The notes: generated by a model not told the origin, from the letters alone. A stretch of DNA of 64,000 nt from Arthrobacter ruber (GCF_002954225.1 NZ_PPTH01000016.1:129114-193113), one strand, 5' to 3'. Counted from the stretch's first letter, positions 41,386 through 50,451 are shown. A program made the numbers and translations.

Positions 41386-42714
41386 ATGGCCATCACTGAG
41401 CAGGTTCCCGACACCCGATTGAAGCGCGGCATCTCGGGTCCGCTGCTGTACCTCTTCATCCTCGGGGACGTCCTCGGGGCCGGCGTGTACGCCCTCGTCG
41501 GCGTCATCTCCGGGAAGGTGGGAGGCGCTATCTGGGTACCCCTCATGGTGGCCCTCGCCCTGGCCCTGCTGACCGCCGGGTCCTACGCCGAACTCGTCAC
41601 GAAGTACCCGAAGGCGGGTGGGGCCGCCGTCTTCGCCGAACGCGCCTTCAAGAAACCGTTCATCTCGTTCCTCGTCGGCTTCTGCATGCTCGCGGCCGGC
41701 GTGACGAGCGCCGCCGGCCTCGCACAGGCCTTCGCCGGTGGGTACCTCACCACCTTCATCGACGTACCGGCCGTGCCCGCCGCCCTCGTGTTCCTCGTCC
41801 TGCTGGCCCTGCTCAACATGCGCGGCATCAAGGAATCGGTGCGCAGCAACATGGTCATGACCGTGATCGAGGTATCGGGCCTCGTCCTGGTGATCGTGGT
41901 CGTCGGCATCTTCGTGGCGGGTGGCAACGGCGACATCTCGCGCGTCACCGAGTTCCCTCCCGGCGTGAGTGCGGCCTCGGCCGTGCTGGCTGCGTCCCTG
42001 ATCGCCTACTACTCGTTCGTGGGGTTCGAGGTGTCGGCGAACGTCGCCGAGGAGGTCCGCGACATCAGCCGCGTCTACCCCCGGGCCCTGTTCGGTGCCC
42101 TGCTGACAGCCGGTGTCGTGTACCTGCTGATCGGACTCGCCTCCTCGGCCGCCCTGGCTCCCGATCTGCTCGCCGGCTCCACCTCGCCCCTGCTCGACGT
42201 GGTCGCAGCCACCGGCGCAGGCATCCCGAACTGGCTCTTCAGCCTGGTGGCCCTCGTGGCCGTCGCCAACGGCGCCCTGCTGACCATGATCATGTCCAGC
42301 CGCCTGACCTACGGCATGGCTGAGCAGGGACTGTTCCCGTCGATCTTCGACCGCGTGCTCCCCAAGCGCCGCACCCCGTGGGTCGCGATCGTCGTGACCA
42401 CCCTGGTGGCCATGGCGCTGACGCTCACCGGCGGCCTCGAGTCCCTGTCGCAGACCGTGGTGCTGCTGCTGCTGTTCGTGTTCCTCAGCACCAACATCGC
42501 CGTCCTCGTGCTGCGGAAGGACGAGGTGGACCACCGGCACTTCCGCATCCCGGCGGTGTTCCCGTACCTCGCGATCGCCTCCTGCATCCTGCTCCTGACG
42601 CAGCAGTCGGCCGAGATCTGGCTGCGCGCGGGCATCCTCCTGGCACTGGGGTTCGTCCTGTACGGGGTGCAGCGCCTCGTCCGCGGATCCGGCAAGGCAC
42701 CCGTTTCCTCCTGA
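41386..42714 (+). CDS. APC family amino-acid permease
   Basis: 442-aa inner-membrane carrier with about 12 helices. ISGPLLYLFILGDVLGAGVY is the first helix with the unwound G-x-G region, YAELVTKYPKAGGAAVFAER follows, and YYSFVGFEVSANVAEEVRDI is the helix-6 motif. It imports an amino acid or amine by proton symport; the substrate is unknown. It ends 38 bp before a very strong terminator. It is divergent from the OFA transporter gene. Confidence 0.93.
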   Translation: MAITEQVPDTRLKRGISGPLLYLFILGDVLGAGVYALVGVISGKVGGAIWVPLMVALALALLTAGSYAELVTKYPKAGGAAVFAERAFKKPFISFLVGFCMLAAGVTSAAGLAQAFAGGYLTTFIDVPAVPAALVFLVLLALLNMRGIKESVRSNMVMTVIEVSGLVLVIVVVGIFVAGGNGDISRVTEFPPGVSAASAVLAASLIAYYSFVGFEVSANVAEEVRDISRVYPRALFGALLTAGVVYLLIGLASSAALAPDLLAGSTSPLLDVVAATGAGIPNWLFSLVALVAVANGALLTMIMSSRLTYGMAEQGLFPSIFDRVLPKRRTPWVAIVVTTLVAMALTLTGGLESLSQTVVLLLLFVFLSTNIAVLVLRKDEVDHRHFRIPAVFPYLAIASCILLLTQQSAEIWLRAGILLALGFVLYGVQRLVRGSGKAPVSS

Positions 42715-42752
42715 GCCACGTCCGGGCCGTCGGGTACGGCGAAGTCAGCAGT

Positions 42753-42800
42753 GGGCAGGACGAAGGGGGGCGGCGGTAGCCGCCCCCCTTCGTCCTGCCC
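42753..42800. terminator. Very strong bidirectional terminator
   Basis: A perfect 22-bp stem with a GGTA loop: arms begin GGGCAGGACGAAGG and end CCTTCGTCCTGCCC. It lies between the converging permease (ends 42714) and the small HTH gene (ends 42813). Confidence 0.92.
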
Positions 42801-42812
42801 GTCCCGGCGCGT

Positions 42813-43013
42813 CTACCGCTTGCCGTACTTGCGGTGCACCGCCTGCTTGCTCACTCCCAGGCATTGGGCGATCGCTTCCCACGACAGTCCGGCCTGACGC
42901 GCGCTCCGGACGAGACCGGCCTCCGCCCGCCCCACCACCCTGTGCAGTTCCGCGATCGCCTGCAGGGACTCCGCAGGGCCCTTCCCATCCATCGAGCCGA
43001 CGAGTGTCTTCAT
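42813..43013 (-). CDS. Small helix-turn-helix DNA-binding protein
   Basis: 66-aa protein that is almost only a helix-turn-helix: LVRSARQAGLSWEAIAQCLG, then VSKQAVHRKYGKR at the very C-terminus, preceded by a helical stretch AESLQAIAELHRVV. I use the ATG at 43013, with GGAGG 8 nt upstream; an ATG at 43028 has no ribosome-binding site. A perfect 18-bp palindrome (43030-43047) lies 16 bp upstream and is a natural candidate for its own operator. Confidence 0.82.
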   Translation of the reverse strand: MKTLVGSMDGKGPAESLQAIAELHRVVGRAEAGLVRSARQAGLSWEAIAQCLGVSKQAVHRKYGKR

Positions 43014-43029
43014 GCGCTCCACCTCCATG

Positions 43030-43047
43030 CGTCAACATTAGTTGACG
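43030..43047. promoter_or_regulatory. 18-bp palindrome upstream of the small HTH gene
   Basis: CGTCAACATTAGTTGACG has perfect 7-bp arms around ATTA. The arms contain TTGAC on both strands, so it could overlap a -35 element. It is a probable autoregulatory operator for the HTH protein. Confidence 0.65.
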
Positions 43048-43215
43048 AACTGGGGTGGGACAAGGACCGATCGTCGACGGACATTTTCGGTCCAGCGTCG
43101 GGTGCCGACGGCAGACCGCCTCAGGCAGGGAGGCGCCGGAGTCCGAAGGAGCACGAGGTTGATCGTGCATTCCCCTTCGCCCTCGCGTGACCGAAGGCGA
43201 GAAGACCGTGCACAC

Positions 43216-43758
43216 TCACCAGGCGTGCGGCGCCGGCCTGCGCGTACTGGGCAGGGTGTTGTTGAGGCGCCATTCATGGATCCACTCGGGCAGGACCAGA
43301 TCCGCGGGCGGCGCACCGAAGGCCGCGACGATCTCCTCGTTGCTGACGGGACCGGTGCGCGAGACGAGCCGCGTGGCGATCACGGCCCGGGCATAGATCT
43401 CGCCGCCGGCCACGGCGCGCTGCTCGAAGTAGATGGCGCGCTCGTCGAGACCGATGATCCGGGTCTCGATCGAGTACCGCTGGCCGAGTCGCAGCGACTT
43501 GCGGAAGCTGATGGTCTCCCCCGCCGCGACCGGGCTCCACCCTCGGGCGCGCATCTGCCGCCAGACGCCGCTGCGCACCATGAGGTCGAAGCGTCCGAGA
43601 TCGAACACGGAGAAGTACATGCCGTTGTTCATGTGCATCGCGATGTCGATGTCCGTGAGGAGTACACGCAGGGTCACGCTGCCGGCACCCCAGATACTGA
43701 GCGCCGAGCGCCTGCCGGAGGTGAACAGCTGCAGGATCGTGCGGAGGATCAGGTGCAT
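43216..43758 (-). CDS. Acyl-CoA thioesterase-like hotdog protein
   Basis: 180-aa protein of the 4HBT/thioesterase-like group. The hotdog helix region is TDIDIAMHMNNGMYFSVFDL, followed by GRFDLMVRSG, and the strands GETISFRKSLRLGQRYSIET and RAIYFEQRAVAGGEIYARAV match the usual order. It probably hydrolyses an acyl thioester; the natural substrate is unknown. TAGCAT lies 6 nt before the ATG, so it is probably leaderless. It is divergent from the NADP oxidoreductase gene, 112 bp apart. Confidence 0.88.
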   Translation of the reverse strand: MHLILRTILQLFTSGRRSALSIWGAGSVTLRVLLTDIDIAMHMNNGMYFSVFDLGRFDLMVRSGVWRQMRARGWSPVAAGETISFRKSLRLGQRYSIETRIIGLDERAIYFEQRAVAGGEIYARAVIATRLVSRTGPVSNEEIVAAFGAPPADLVLPEWIHEWRLNNTLPSTRRPAPHAW

Positions 43759-43764
43759 GATCGA

Positions 43765-43770
43765 ATGCTA
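43765..43770 (-). promoter_or_regulatory. -10 box of a probable leaderless promoter (thioesterase)
   Basis: On the minus strand TAGCAT ends 6 nt before the ATG at 43758, with TCGATC between. Confidence 0.5.
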
Positions 43771-43870
43771 CCCGCCGGTAACCTGGTGGCCGGGGAAGCG
43801 AATAAGCGGAATAATTCCTCCGGATACCCGGTTTCCGCCTGCAGGAAGCCATTCGATCCGAGGAGCAGTC

Positions 43871-44872
43871 ATGACCGTCAGTACCCAGATCCAGCTCACC
43901 TCCCGCCCCGTCGGCGCCCCGACGCCGGAGGACTTCGCCACGGTGCAGATCGAGCTACCCGCCCTCGGCCCGGACGAGGTGCTCGTCCGCAACGAGTTCG
44001 TGTCCGTGGACCCGTACATGCGCGGCCGCATGAGCGAATCGAAGTCCTACATCCCGCCCTTCGGCCTGGACGAGACCATGACGGGCGGCGCGGTGGGCAG
44101 GGTCGTGGAGTCGGCGTCCGACGCCCTGCCCGTCGGCAGCGCGGTCCTCTCCAGCTACGGCTGGCGTGATCTCGCCCAGGGCCCTGCCGCCCACTTCTCC
44201 CCCCTTCCGCAGTCGGAGCTGCCCCTGTCCGTGTTCCTCGGTGCTGCCGGCATGACCGGACTCACCGCCTATGCGGGCCTGAAGCGGGTTGCCGGCCTCA
44301 GGGAGGGCGACGCCGTCTTCATCTCAGGAGCCGCCGGCGCCGTCGGCTCCATCGCCGGGCAGGTGGCCCGCAAGCTCGGCGCCTCGCGCGTCATCGGCTC
44401 GGCGGGCTCCGCCGCGAAGGTGGCCCTCCTGAAGGAGAAGTACGGGTACGACGACGCCTTCAACTACAAGGACGCCCCCGTGCGGAGGCAGTTGCGGGAC
44501 CTCACACCCGAGGGTATCGACGTCTACTTCGACAACGTGGGCGGGGACCATCTGGAGGCAGCCCTGGACCGCCTCAAGCGCGGGGGCCGGGCCGCACTGT
44601 GCGGCGCGATCTCCCAGTACAACAACACCGAACGCACGCCGGGGCCGGACAACATGGCCAATCTGGTCAAGAACTCGCTGAAGCTGGAGGGCTTCATCGT
44701 GGGGCAGCACCAGGACCTCCAGGCGGAGTTCGCCGGGAAGATGACCGGATGGCTCGCGGACGGCAGCGTGGTGTTCGACGAAACCGTCGTGGACGGGATC
44801 GGGAACGCCGTCGGCGCCTTCCTGGACATGATGGACGGCGCCAACACGGGCAAGATGCTCGTCCGCGTCTGA
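43871..44872 (+). CDS. NADP-dependent MDR-family oxidoreductase
   Basis: 333-aa zinc-free medium-chain reductase of the prostaglandin/leukotriene-B4 12-hydroxydehydrogenase and curcumin reductase type. VSVDPYMRGRMSESKSY is the family marker, AAGMTGLTAYAGL follows, and VFISGAAGAVGSIAGQVARK is the NADP-binding motif. IDVYFDNVGGDHLEAAL and GAISQYN are also typical. It reduces alpha,beta-unsaturated carbonyls. AGGAG lies 5 nt before the ATG. Confidence 0.93.
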   Translation: MTVSTQIQLTSRPVGAPTPEDFATVQIELPALGPDEVLVRNEFVSVDPYMRGRMSESKSYIPPFGLDETMTGGAVGRVVESASDALPVGSAVLSSYGWRDLAQGPAAHFSPLPQSELPLSVFLGAAGMTGLTAYAGLKRVAGLREGDAVFISGAAGAVGSIAGQVARKLGASRVIGSAGSAAKVALLKEKYGYDDAFNYKDAPVRRQLRDLTPEGIDVYFDNVGGDHLEAALDRLKRGGRAALCGAISQYNNTERTPGPDNMANLVKNSLKLEGFIVGQHQDLQAEFAGKMTGWLADGSVVFDETVVDGIGNAVGAFLDMMDGANTGKMLVRV

Positions 44873-45002
44873 CCGGCCGGGCCAGGAGGATCGGGGTCGC
44901 TGCACCGCCCGGCAGGGCAGGACCCACGGCGGAGCGCACTGCTCGGGCCGTCCCTGCACCACCTCATCGGGTGTGCAGTCCCTTCCCGTCCCGCCGGTGC
45001 TG

Positions 45003-45635
45003 TCAGTCGTCGCCCGCCGCGCGCAGTGTCGCTTCGAGCCGTTTGCGCTGGTCGACCGGTAGGAGAGCGCGGTACTGGGGGAACTCGGTGAGGAACTCAC
45101 GCACCCGCGGGCAGTAGGGGACCACCGCGATACGACGCCGGTGGGCGTTGAGGAGCACCTGACGGATGAGGGCCGGCTCCACGTCGACGGCGTCGAAGCG
45201 GGGGTCGACGACGGCCTGGATCAGGACCGCGTGCGGACCCTTCATCTCGTACTTCACGTGGCCCACCATGGTGCCGTCACTGAAGAGCTCGAAGCGCGCG
45301 AAGAGGGAGTTGTCGCGGAAACCGCTGCGGGTCCTCACCGGCACGGTGCGGGCCTCGGCCTGCACCTCGCGCCGCTCAATCTCCTCGACCAGCAGCTCGT
45401 AGCGGTGTACCGCCTCCATCGGCGGGAAGTCGCGGTCGAGCAGGCGGTAGGTCTGGTTGCACAGCACCCGCAACTGGCGCGTGGAGACGACCGTCAGATC
45501 CTCGGGGAATTCGGCGTCCTCGGTGCGCGGAAGGGGTGCAGGCGAGATGCGGGGAGCCGCACCCCATACCGACTGCTCCGGCTCGGCAAGGGGTGCGGCC
45601 TGAGTACGGTAATCGGCGAAAGAGGATGTTTCCAT
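45003..45635 (-). CDS. GNAT-like N-acetyltransferase domain protein
   Basis: About 210 aa. The C-terminal 110 residues resemble the short YjdJ-type acetyltransferase domain: FELFSDGTMVGHVKYEMKGP, then AVVDPRFDAVDVEPALIRQV, LLNAHRRRIAVVPYCPRVRE and FLTEFPQYRALL. The N-terminal part has a helical segment (LTVVSTRQLRVLCNQTYRLL) that is not part of the domain. The ATG at 45635 has GGAG upstream. The usual acetyl-CoA loop is weak (FDAVDVEPALI), so activity is uncertain. A possible -10 box TATAGT lies at 45687-45692. Confidence 0.72.
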   Translation of the reverse strand: METSSFADYRTQAAPLAEPEQSVWGAAPRISPAPLPRTEDAEFPEDLTVVSTRQLRVLCNQTYRLLDRDFPPMEAVHRYELLVEEIERREVQAEARTVPVRTRSGFRDNSLFARFELFSDGTMVGHVKYEMKGPHAVLIQAVVDPRFDAVDVEPALIRQVLLNAHRRRIAVVPYCPRVREFLTEFPQYRALLPVDQRKRLEATLRAAGDD

Positions 45636-45829
45636 GGTCAGCTCCACGATGGTGGTTCGATGGCCCGCTGCTAGGCCCTGCCCGAAACTATAGGCGCATT
45701 CTTTCCGAATGGGAAATTACTCATACCATATCCCCGCCGGCGTTCCATGGGTAGTGCGGGGCTCTTGAGCAGATCTTGAGGATGCATCGGTGCGACGCGC
45801 GTGAGTCCGTCGCGGCGGCGACCGGTCGG

Positions 45830-46744
45830 CTAGTGGGCGAGGAACTCGTTCGTCGCCTCGACGATCCCGTCCTGTGCATCGCGCCGGTCCGTCCTGGCCA
45901 CGCCGTCGCCCGGCTGGTCCCCGTAATCGCCGAAGAAGGCATGCACGGCCCCGCTGATCTCGGTGAAGCGGGCGCCGGCGGGCAGCGAATTCCTCGAGGC
46001 GCCGACATCGGCCGGGGTGGTCAGGCGGTCCTGCGAACCACTGACGGACAGGACGTCCAGGCCACTGGCGGACAGGTCGTCGAGCGGATAGGACGCCCAG
46101 AGCAGCAACCCGTGGACGGCGTCGTTCCCCGATGCGAACGCGGAGGCCGCGACGCCGCCGAGGGAGTGCCCGCCCGCCACCCATCTGCCGATCCCGGGAT
46201 GCGCCTCGAGGGCAGAGCGCGCCTGCCCCGGTTGGAGGAGCGAGATCCCGAGTGGTTCCTTGAGCACCACGACGACGGTGCCCTCCTGCGCCACCCTGGA
46301 CAGGAGGGGCACGTACGCGAGAGCCTCGACGCGCGCCCCGGGATAGAACACGAGACCGCGGGTGGCCCCTCCGGTCGGCGCCAGCGTGATGGACGTCGCG
46401 TCCTCGATGAGATCGACGTTCACCAGGGAGACACCGGCAGCACCACCCTGTTCGTCCGTCAGCGCGAAGGGCTCGAGCCACGCGAGCGCCGCCATCAGTC
46501 CGATCGCCACGAGGGCTCCGATCCCCGCCGGCACCGGGCTCCCTCGCCTTCCCTGCGGTCCCCTCCGCCGCCGTCCGGCGCGGACCGTCAGCACCGCGAC
46601 GGCGAGTCCGATGACGAGCGCCGCGAGGAGGAGCGAGGGCAACAGCGGATGGGATCTCGCCACCGCCGGGTTCGTGGCGAAGAGCCACACCGGGGTGATG
46701 ATGAGCGCAAGGGCCGCACAGATGGCGGGAACGCGATGCAGCAT
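45830..46744 (-). CDS. Membrane-anchored alpha/beta hydrolase
   Basis: 304-aa protein. Three hydrophobic stretches occupy the first 110 residues (ICAALALIITPVWLFA, LLLAALVIGLAVAVLT, GIGALVAIGLMAALAWL), with the hydrolase domain outside or after them. Catalytic motifs: WVAGGHSLGGVAASAFA (nucleophile Ser), the Asp in VSGSQDRLTTP, and the His in EISGAVHAFFGDYG. ATRGLVFYPGARVEALAY is the oxyanion-side strand. This fits dienelactone-hydrolase-like alpha/beta hydrolases. The substrate is unknown. The ATG at 46744 has GAGAGG upstream. It is divergent from the aldo/keto reductase gene. Confidence 0.88.
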   Translation of the reverse strand: MLHRVPAICAALALIITPVWLFATNPAVARSHPLLPSLLLAALVIGLAVAVLTVRAGRRRRGPQGRRGSPVPAGIGALVAIGLMAALAWLEPFALTDEQGGAAGVSLVNVDLIEDATSITLAPTGGATRGLVFYPGARVEALAYVPLLSRVAQEGTVVVVLKEPLGISLLQPGQARSALEAHPGIGRWVAGGHSLGGVAASAFASGNDAVHGLLLWASYPLDDLSASGLDVLSVSGSQDRLTTPADVGASRNSLPAGARFTEISGAVHAFFGDYGDQPGDGVARTDRRDAQDGIVEATNEFLAH

Positions 46745-46888
46745 GGGGCCTCTCTCCGGCGCTCCGCGCCCTCGTGACCGCCCAAGGATATCTCTACGAT
46801 GGAGACACCGGGTGCCGGACCGTTTGACGGAGCGCCCGCCGACCCGGAAGGGTGGTACGGACACCACCGTCCCGAGCAGGAGTTCCCC

Positions 46889-47716
46889 ATGGCACCCGCC
46901 CCCACAGTCCGACTGCGCAGCGGCGCCGACCTCCCCCTCCTCGGCCTCGGGACCTGGCCGCTGAACGACGACGAGGCCGCCGACACCGTGGACCTGGCGA
47001 TCCGGACCGGCTACCGGCTGATCGACACCGCGGAGAACTACCGCAACGAGAAGGGCGTGGGCGAGGGGATCCGCCGTTCCGGCGTCCCGCGCGAGGAGCT
47101 GTTCGTCACCACCAAGTTCAACCGGGAGCACCACAGCCGCGACGGCGTGCGGCGCGCCTTCGAGGCGAGCACGCGCCTGCTGGGGCTCGACTACATCGAC
47201 CTGCTGCTCGTCCACTGGCCCAACCCCGGCCAGGGTCGCCAGGTCGAGGCGGTTCAGGGCATCGCCGCGCTCCTGGAGCAGGGGCTCGTCCGCGCGGTGG
47301 GCACCTCCAACTACAAACCGGCTCACCTCCAGCAGGTCATCGACGCCGGGATCGTCCCGGACGTGAACCAGATCCAGCTCGACCCGCAGCGGCCCCGCAT
47401 CGAGGAGCGCGCCTTCCACAACCAGCACGGCATCGTGACGGAATCCTGGAGCCCCCTGGGCCAGGGCGGAGGACTCCTGGACGAGCCCGCGCTGGTCGCG
47501 ATCGCTGCGGCGCACGGCCGCACGCCGGCCCAGGTGGTGCTGCGCTGGCACGTGCAGCAGGGCATGGTGGCCATCCCGAAGTCCTCCGATCCGCAGCGGC
47601 TCGCGCAGAACCTCGACATCTTCGGCTTCGAGCTCTCGGGCGAGGAGCTCGCGCGCCTCTATACCCTCCACGTCGGGCGCGCGGAGATCGTGGACTCGGA
47701 CAACTTCGGCCACTGA
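46889..47716 (+). CDS. Aldo/keto reductase
   Basis: 275-aa NADPH-dependent reductase of the AKR5 type. LLGLGTWPLNDDEAADTVDL, then GYRLIDTAENYRNEKGVGEG supplies the Asp and Tyr; the TTKFN Lys and the HWPNP His complete the tetrad. AVGTSNYKPAHLQQV and IPKSSDPQRLAQNLDIF are the conserved coenzyme motifs. It reduces aldehydes or ketones. The ATG has AGGAG 6 nt upstream. Confidence 0.94.
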   Translation: MAPAPTVRLRSGADLPLLGLGTWPLNDDEAADTVDLAIRTGYRLIDTAENYRNEKGVGEGIRRSGVPREELFVTTKFNREHHSRDGVRRAFEASTRLLGLDYIDLLLVHWPNPGQGRQVEAVQGIAALLEQGLVRAVGTSNYKPAHLQQVIDAGIVPDVNQIQLDPQRPRIEERAFHNQHGIVTESWSPLGQGGGLLDEPALVAIAAAHGRTPAQVVLRWHVQQGMVAIPKSSDPQRLAQNLDIFGFELSGEELARLYTLHVGRAEIVDSDNFGH

Positions 47717-47765
47717 CCGGTCCCGGCCCCTGACTGCTCAGCCCACCCGAGAGGACGTTCCACGC

Positions 47766-48542
47766 TTGCTCGAGATCGCCGTGATCCTCGCCGCCGGTTT
47801 CTGGGCAGGGATGATCAATGTCGTGGTGGGCTCCGGAACGCTCGTGACCTTCCCCACCCTCCTCCTGTTCGGTTACCCGCCGATCGTCGCGAACATCTCC
47901 AACAACATCGGCCTCGTGGGTGGCGGGCTGTCCGGATCCTGGGGCTACCGCCGCGAGATCGCCGCCAACAAACGGCTCCTCCTGAAGCTGCTGCCCCTGT
48001 CGGTGCTCGGCGGGCTGGGCGGGGCACTGCTGCTGCTCGTGCTGCCGGCGGCAGCGTTCCAGGCGATCGTGCCGATCCTCATCATCATCGGTCTCGCCAT
48101 GGTGGCGCTGGCACCCCGCGTGCAGCGCGCTGCTGCCGCGAAGGCCGGTGACGCCGTCCCTGATACCGCGCCGTCCCGGCGTCGTTCGCTGCTCCTGCTG
48201 GCCGGCATCGGCGTCCTCGGGGTCTACGGCGGCTATTTCGGGGCCGCTCAGGGCATCCTGATCGTGGGACTGATGAGCATGGTCACCATCGAGAGCCTCC
48301 AGCGGATCAACGCGATCAAGAACGTCCTGACCACCGCCGTCAACGCCGTCGCGGCCGTCACGTTCATGGTCTTCGCCTGGAGCTCCATCAACTGGGCGCT
48401 GGTGCTCATCATCGCCATCGGTGCGACGCTCGGCGGTTTCCTCGGTGCCCGGGTGGGCCGCCTGCTCTCCCCTCCTGCGCTGCGCGCCACCATCCTCGTC
48501 ATCGGCACCGCGGCCCTGATCCGCATCGTCTTCTTCAGCTGA
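47766..48542 (+). CDS. TSUP (TauE/SafE) family sulfite/anion permease
   Basis: 258-aa membrane protein with about eight helices. LAAGFWAGMINVVVGSGTLV, then TFPTLLLFGYPPIVANISNN and GLVGGGLSGSWGYRREI are the duplicated TSUP motif; the second copy is GGYFGAAQGILIVGLMSM. It probably moves sulfite or a related small anion. The start is TTG at 47766, with GAGAGG upstream. It lies 49 bp after the reductase gene. Confidence 0.9.
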   Translation: MLEIAVILAAGFWAGMINVVVGSGTLVTFPTLLLFGYPPIVANISNNIGLVGGGLSGSWGYRREIAANKRLLLKLLPLSVLGGLGGALLLLVLPAAAFQAIVPILIIIGLAMVALAPRVQRAAAAKAGDAVPDTAPSRRRSLLLLAGIGVLGVYGGYFGAAQGILIVGLMSMVTIESLQRINAIKNVLTTAVNAVAAVTFMVFAWSSINWALVLIIAIGATLGGFLGARVGRLLSPPALRATILVIGTAALIRIVFFS

Positions 48543-48576
48543 CCCCCTTCACCACACACCCGGAACCAGGACCCCC

Positions 48577-49635
48577 ATGCAACGCTTCACCTGCGCCGTC
48601 TGCTCGGCACCACTGTTCTTCGAGAACTCGCGCTGCCTCGCCTGCGGTGCGCAGCTCGGCTTCCACCGCGGCGAGCGCGTCATCGCGCCGCTCGACGACG
48701 ACGGCGTGTACCGCGACCGCGAGGGCCAGGTGCTGCGCCGCTGCGTCAACCTCGCGCTCTCCGGCTGCACCTGGCTGGTCCGCGAGGAGGGCGATGAGTG
48801 CTTCAGCTGCAACCTGACCCGTAGCCGCCCGGACGACCACGACACCACCGGGCTCGCGCAGTTCCTCGACGCCGAGCGGTCCAAACGCCACCTCATCTAC
48901 GAGCTGGACGTGCTCGGCCTGCCGATCGAGGACCGCGTGCAGAACCCGGAGCGGGGGCTCGCCTTCGACCTGCTCTCCAGCGTCGAGGAGAAGGTGGTGA
49001 TCGGTCACCAGAACGGCCTGATCACCATCGACCTCGCGGAGACCGTGGACTCCCACCGCGAGAAGATGCGGGCGAAGCTCGAGGAGCCCTACCGCACCAT
49101 GCTGGGGCACTTCCGCCACGAGACCGGCCACTACTTCGAGGGGACGCTCGTCTTCTCCGATCCGGACCTGACCGACCGTGCCCGCGCCGTCTTCGGCGAC
49201 GACCGCGCCAGCTACAAGGACGCCCTGACGCGGCACTACGCGGAGGGCGCTCCCGAGGACTGGGTGCGGGAGCACATCTCGACGTACGCCACCATGCACC
49301 CCTACGAGGACTTCGCCGAGACGTTCGCGCACTACCTGCACATCTGCGACACGGTGGACACGGCCCTGCAGTACGGGCTCGCCGAGGGCCCCGGACCCGA
49401 CAGCTCGGAGGACTTCGGCGACGTGGTCCGCAGGACGTGGATCCCGCTCTCCGTGGCGCTCAACCAGGTCAACCGCAGCATGGGCGCCAACGACCTGTAC
49501 CCGTTCGTGCTGCCCCCGACCGTCATCGACAAGCTCGACTTCGTGCACAAGCTGCGCGTGCGGGTCGGCGAACCGGTCGCCGTGACGGAGCCCGACGCGT
49601 CCACGACGGATGACGCGGCCACGACCGCGGCATAG
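48577..49635 (+). CDS. Putative zinc-binding metallopeptidase
   Basis: 352-aa cytoplasmic protein. The N-terminal 80 residues are a zinc ribbon pair: C6xxC9, C20xxC23, and later C56, C64, C75xxC78. The catalytic motif is HFRHETGHYF (HETGH, 181-185), and the third-ligand region is YEDFAETFAHYLH. This matches the actinobacterial and proteobacterial family annotated as putative zinc-binding metallopeptidase. The substrate is unknown. It is 34 bp behind the TSUP gene and may share its transcript. Confidence 0.92.
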   Translation: MQRFTCAVCSAPLFFENSRCLACGAQLGFHRGERVIAPLDDDGVYRDREGQVLRRCVNLALSGCTWLVREEGDECFSCNLTRSRPDDHDTTGLAQFLDAERSKRHLIYELDVLGLPIEDRVQNPERGLAFDLLSSVEEKVVIGHQNGLITIDLAETVDSHREKMRAKLEEPYRTMLGHFRHETGHYFEGTLVFSDPDLTDRARAVFGDDRASYKDALTRHYAEGAPEDWVREHISTYATMHPYEDFAETFAHYLHICDTVDTALQYGLAEGPGPDSSEDFGDVVRRTWIPLSVALNQVNRSMGANDLYPFVLPPTVIDKLDFVHKLRVRVGEPVAVTEPDASTTDDAATTAA

Positions 49636-49639
49636 GAAC

Positions 49640-49657
49640 GGCCCGGACGGCCGGGCC
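49640..49657. terminator. Bidirectional terminator
   Basis: GGCCCGG and CCGGGCC form a 7-bp stem with an ACGG loop, between the metallopeptidase stop and the pdxH stop. Confidence 0.65.
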
Positions 49658-50319
49658 TAGGGCCAGAGCATCTCCCGACGCCAGCCCTCGCCGAACCGGG
49701 TGTACAGCAGGCGGGTGTGGCGCCGCTCCTGGTCGGCCTGCCAGAACTCGACGGCATCCGGTGCCACCGTGAAGACGGTCCACGTCGTCGAGGCGAGTCC
49801 GTCCGTCGCCTCGATGCGCTCCACCTGCTTCCCGACCGCGGCGTCGAGCTCGCCCCGGCTGCGGAGCACGGAGCTCTGGGAGCCGGCCAGCACGAGGGCT
49901 CGGGCCACCGGGTGCCGGCGCTGGAAGTCGGCGTCGTTCTCCTCGGTGGTGCCGGTCGAGACGGACCCACGAATCCTCACCTGGCGGCCCGCCGCCGGCC
50001 AGAAGAAGGTGAGTGCTGCCGAGGGGTTGGCCGTCAGCTGCCGGCCCTTGGGGCTGTCCTTGCTGGAGGCCACCTCCCACCCTGTCGCGGTGACGTCCTT
50101 GAGGATCACCACGCGCGCATCCGGGAAGCCGTCGTCGCCCACGGTCGCGAGGTTCACGGCGTGCGGTGCCGCGACGCCGTCCTCCACGGCGCGGGCCAGC
50201 CATTCGACGAACAGGTCGATCGGCGAGTCCGGCGCAGTCGACGGATCGAAGGGCGGCATCTCGTCGGGGAAGACGGGGACACCGCGGACGAGATCGCGGA
50301 TCAGGCCAGGCTCGCTCAT
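49657..50319 (-). CDS. pdxH: Pyridoxamine 5'-phosphate oxidase
   Basis: 220-aa FMN enzyme making pyridoxal 5'-phosphate from PNP or PMP. MNLATV-type fold is seen as AVNLATVGDDGFPDARVVIL, then VASSKDSPKGRQLTANPSAA, LTFFWPAAGRQVRIRGSVS and FWQADQERRHTRLLYTRFG at the C-terminus. It is slightly shorter than E. coli PdxH at the N-terminus, common in actinobacteria; a PdxH-like flavin reductase cannot be fully excluded. TAGGCT lies 6 nt before the ATG on the minus strand. Confidence 0.88.
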   Translation of the reverse strand: MSEPGLIRDLVRGVPVFPDEMPPFDPSTAPDSPIDLFVEWLARAVEDGVAAPHAVNLATVGDDGFPDARVVILKDVTATGWEVASSKDSPKGRQLTANPSAALTFFWPAAGRQVRIRGSVSTGTTEENDADFQRRHPVARALVLAGSQSSVLRSRGELDAAVGKQVERIEATDGLASTTWTVFTVAPDAVEFWQADQERRHTRLLYTRFGEGWRREMLWP

Positions 50320-50325
50320 GCCGCC

Positions 50326-50331
50326 AGCCTA
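50326..50331 (-). promoter_or_regulatory. -10 box of a probable leaderless promoter (pdxH)
   Basis: On the minus strand TAGGCT ends 6 nt before the pdxH ATG, with GGCGGC between. Confidence 0.5.
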
Positions 50332-50439
50332 GTCCGCCGACGGGCATCCGGGCAGGCCCGGGGCAGGCACAAGGGTGCTGATCGAGGCAAACCGCGCCCC
50401 TCCGGCGGCGGCTATGTGCCGACGGCCGCGACAGCGGCA

Positions 50440-50445
50440 TAGAGT
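50440..50445 (+). promoter_or_regulatory. -10 box of a probable leaderless promoter (PAP2)
   Basis: TAGAGT ends 6 nt before the ATG at 50452. With the pdxH box it makes a divergent pair of leaderless-type promoters in 132 bp. Confidence 0.5.
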
Positions 50446-50451
50446 CGATGG

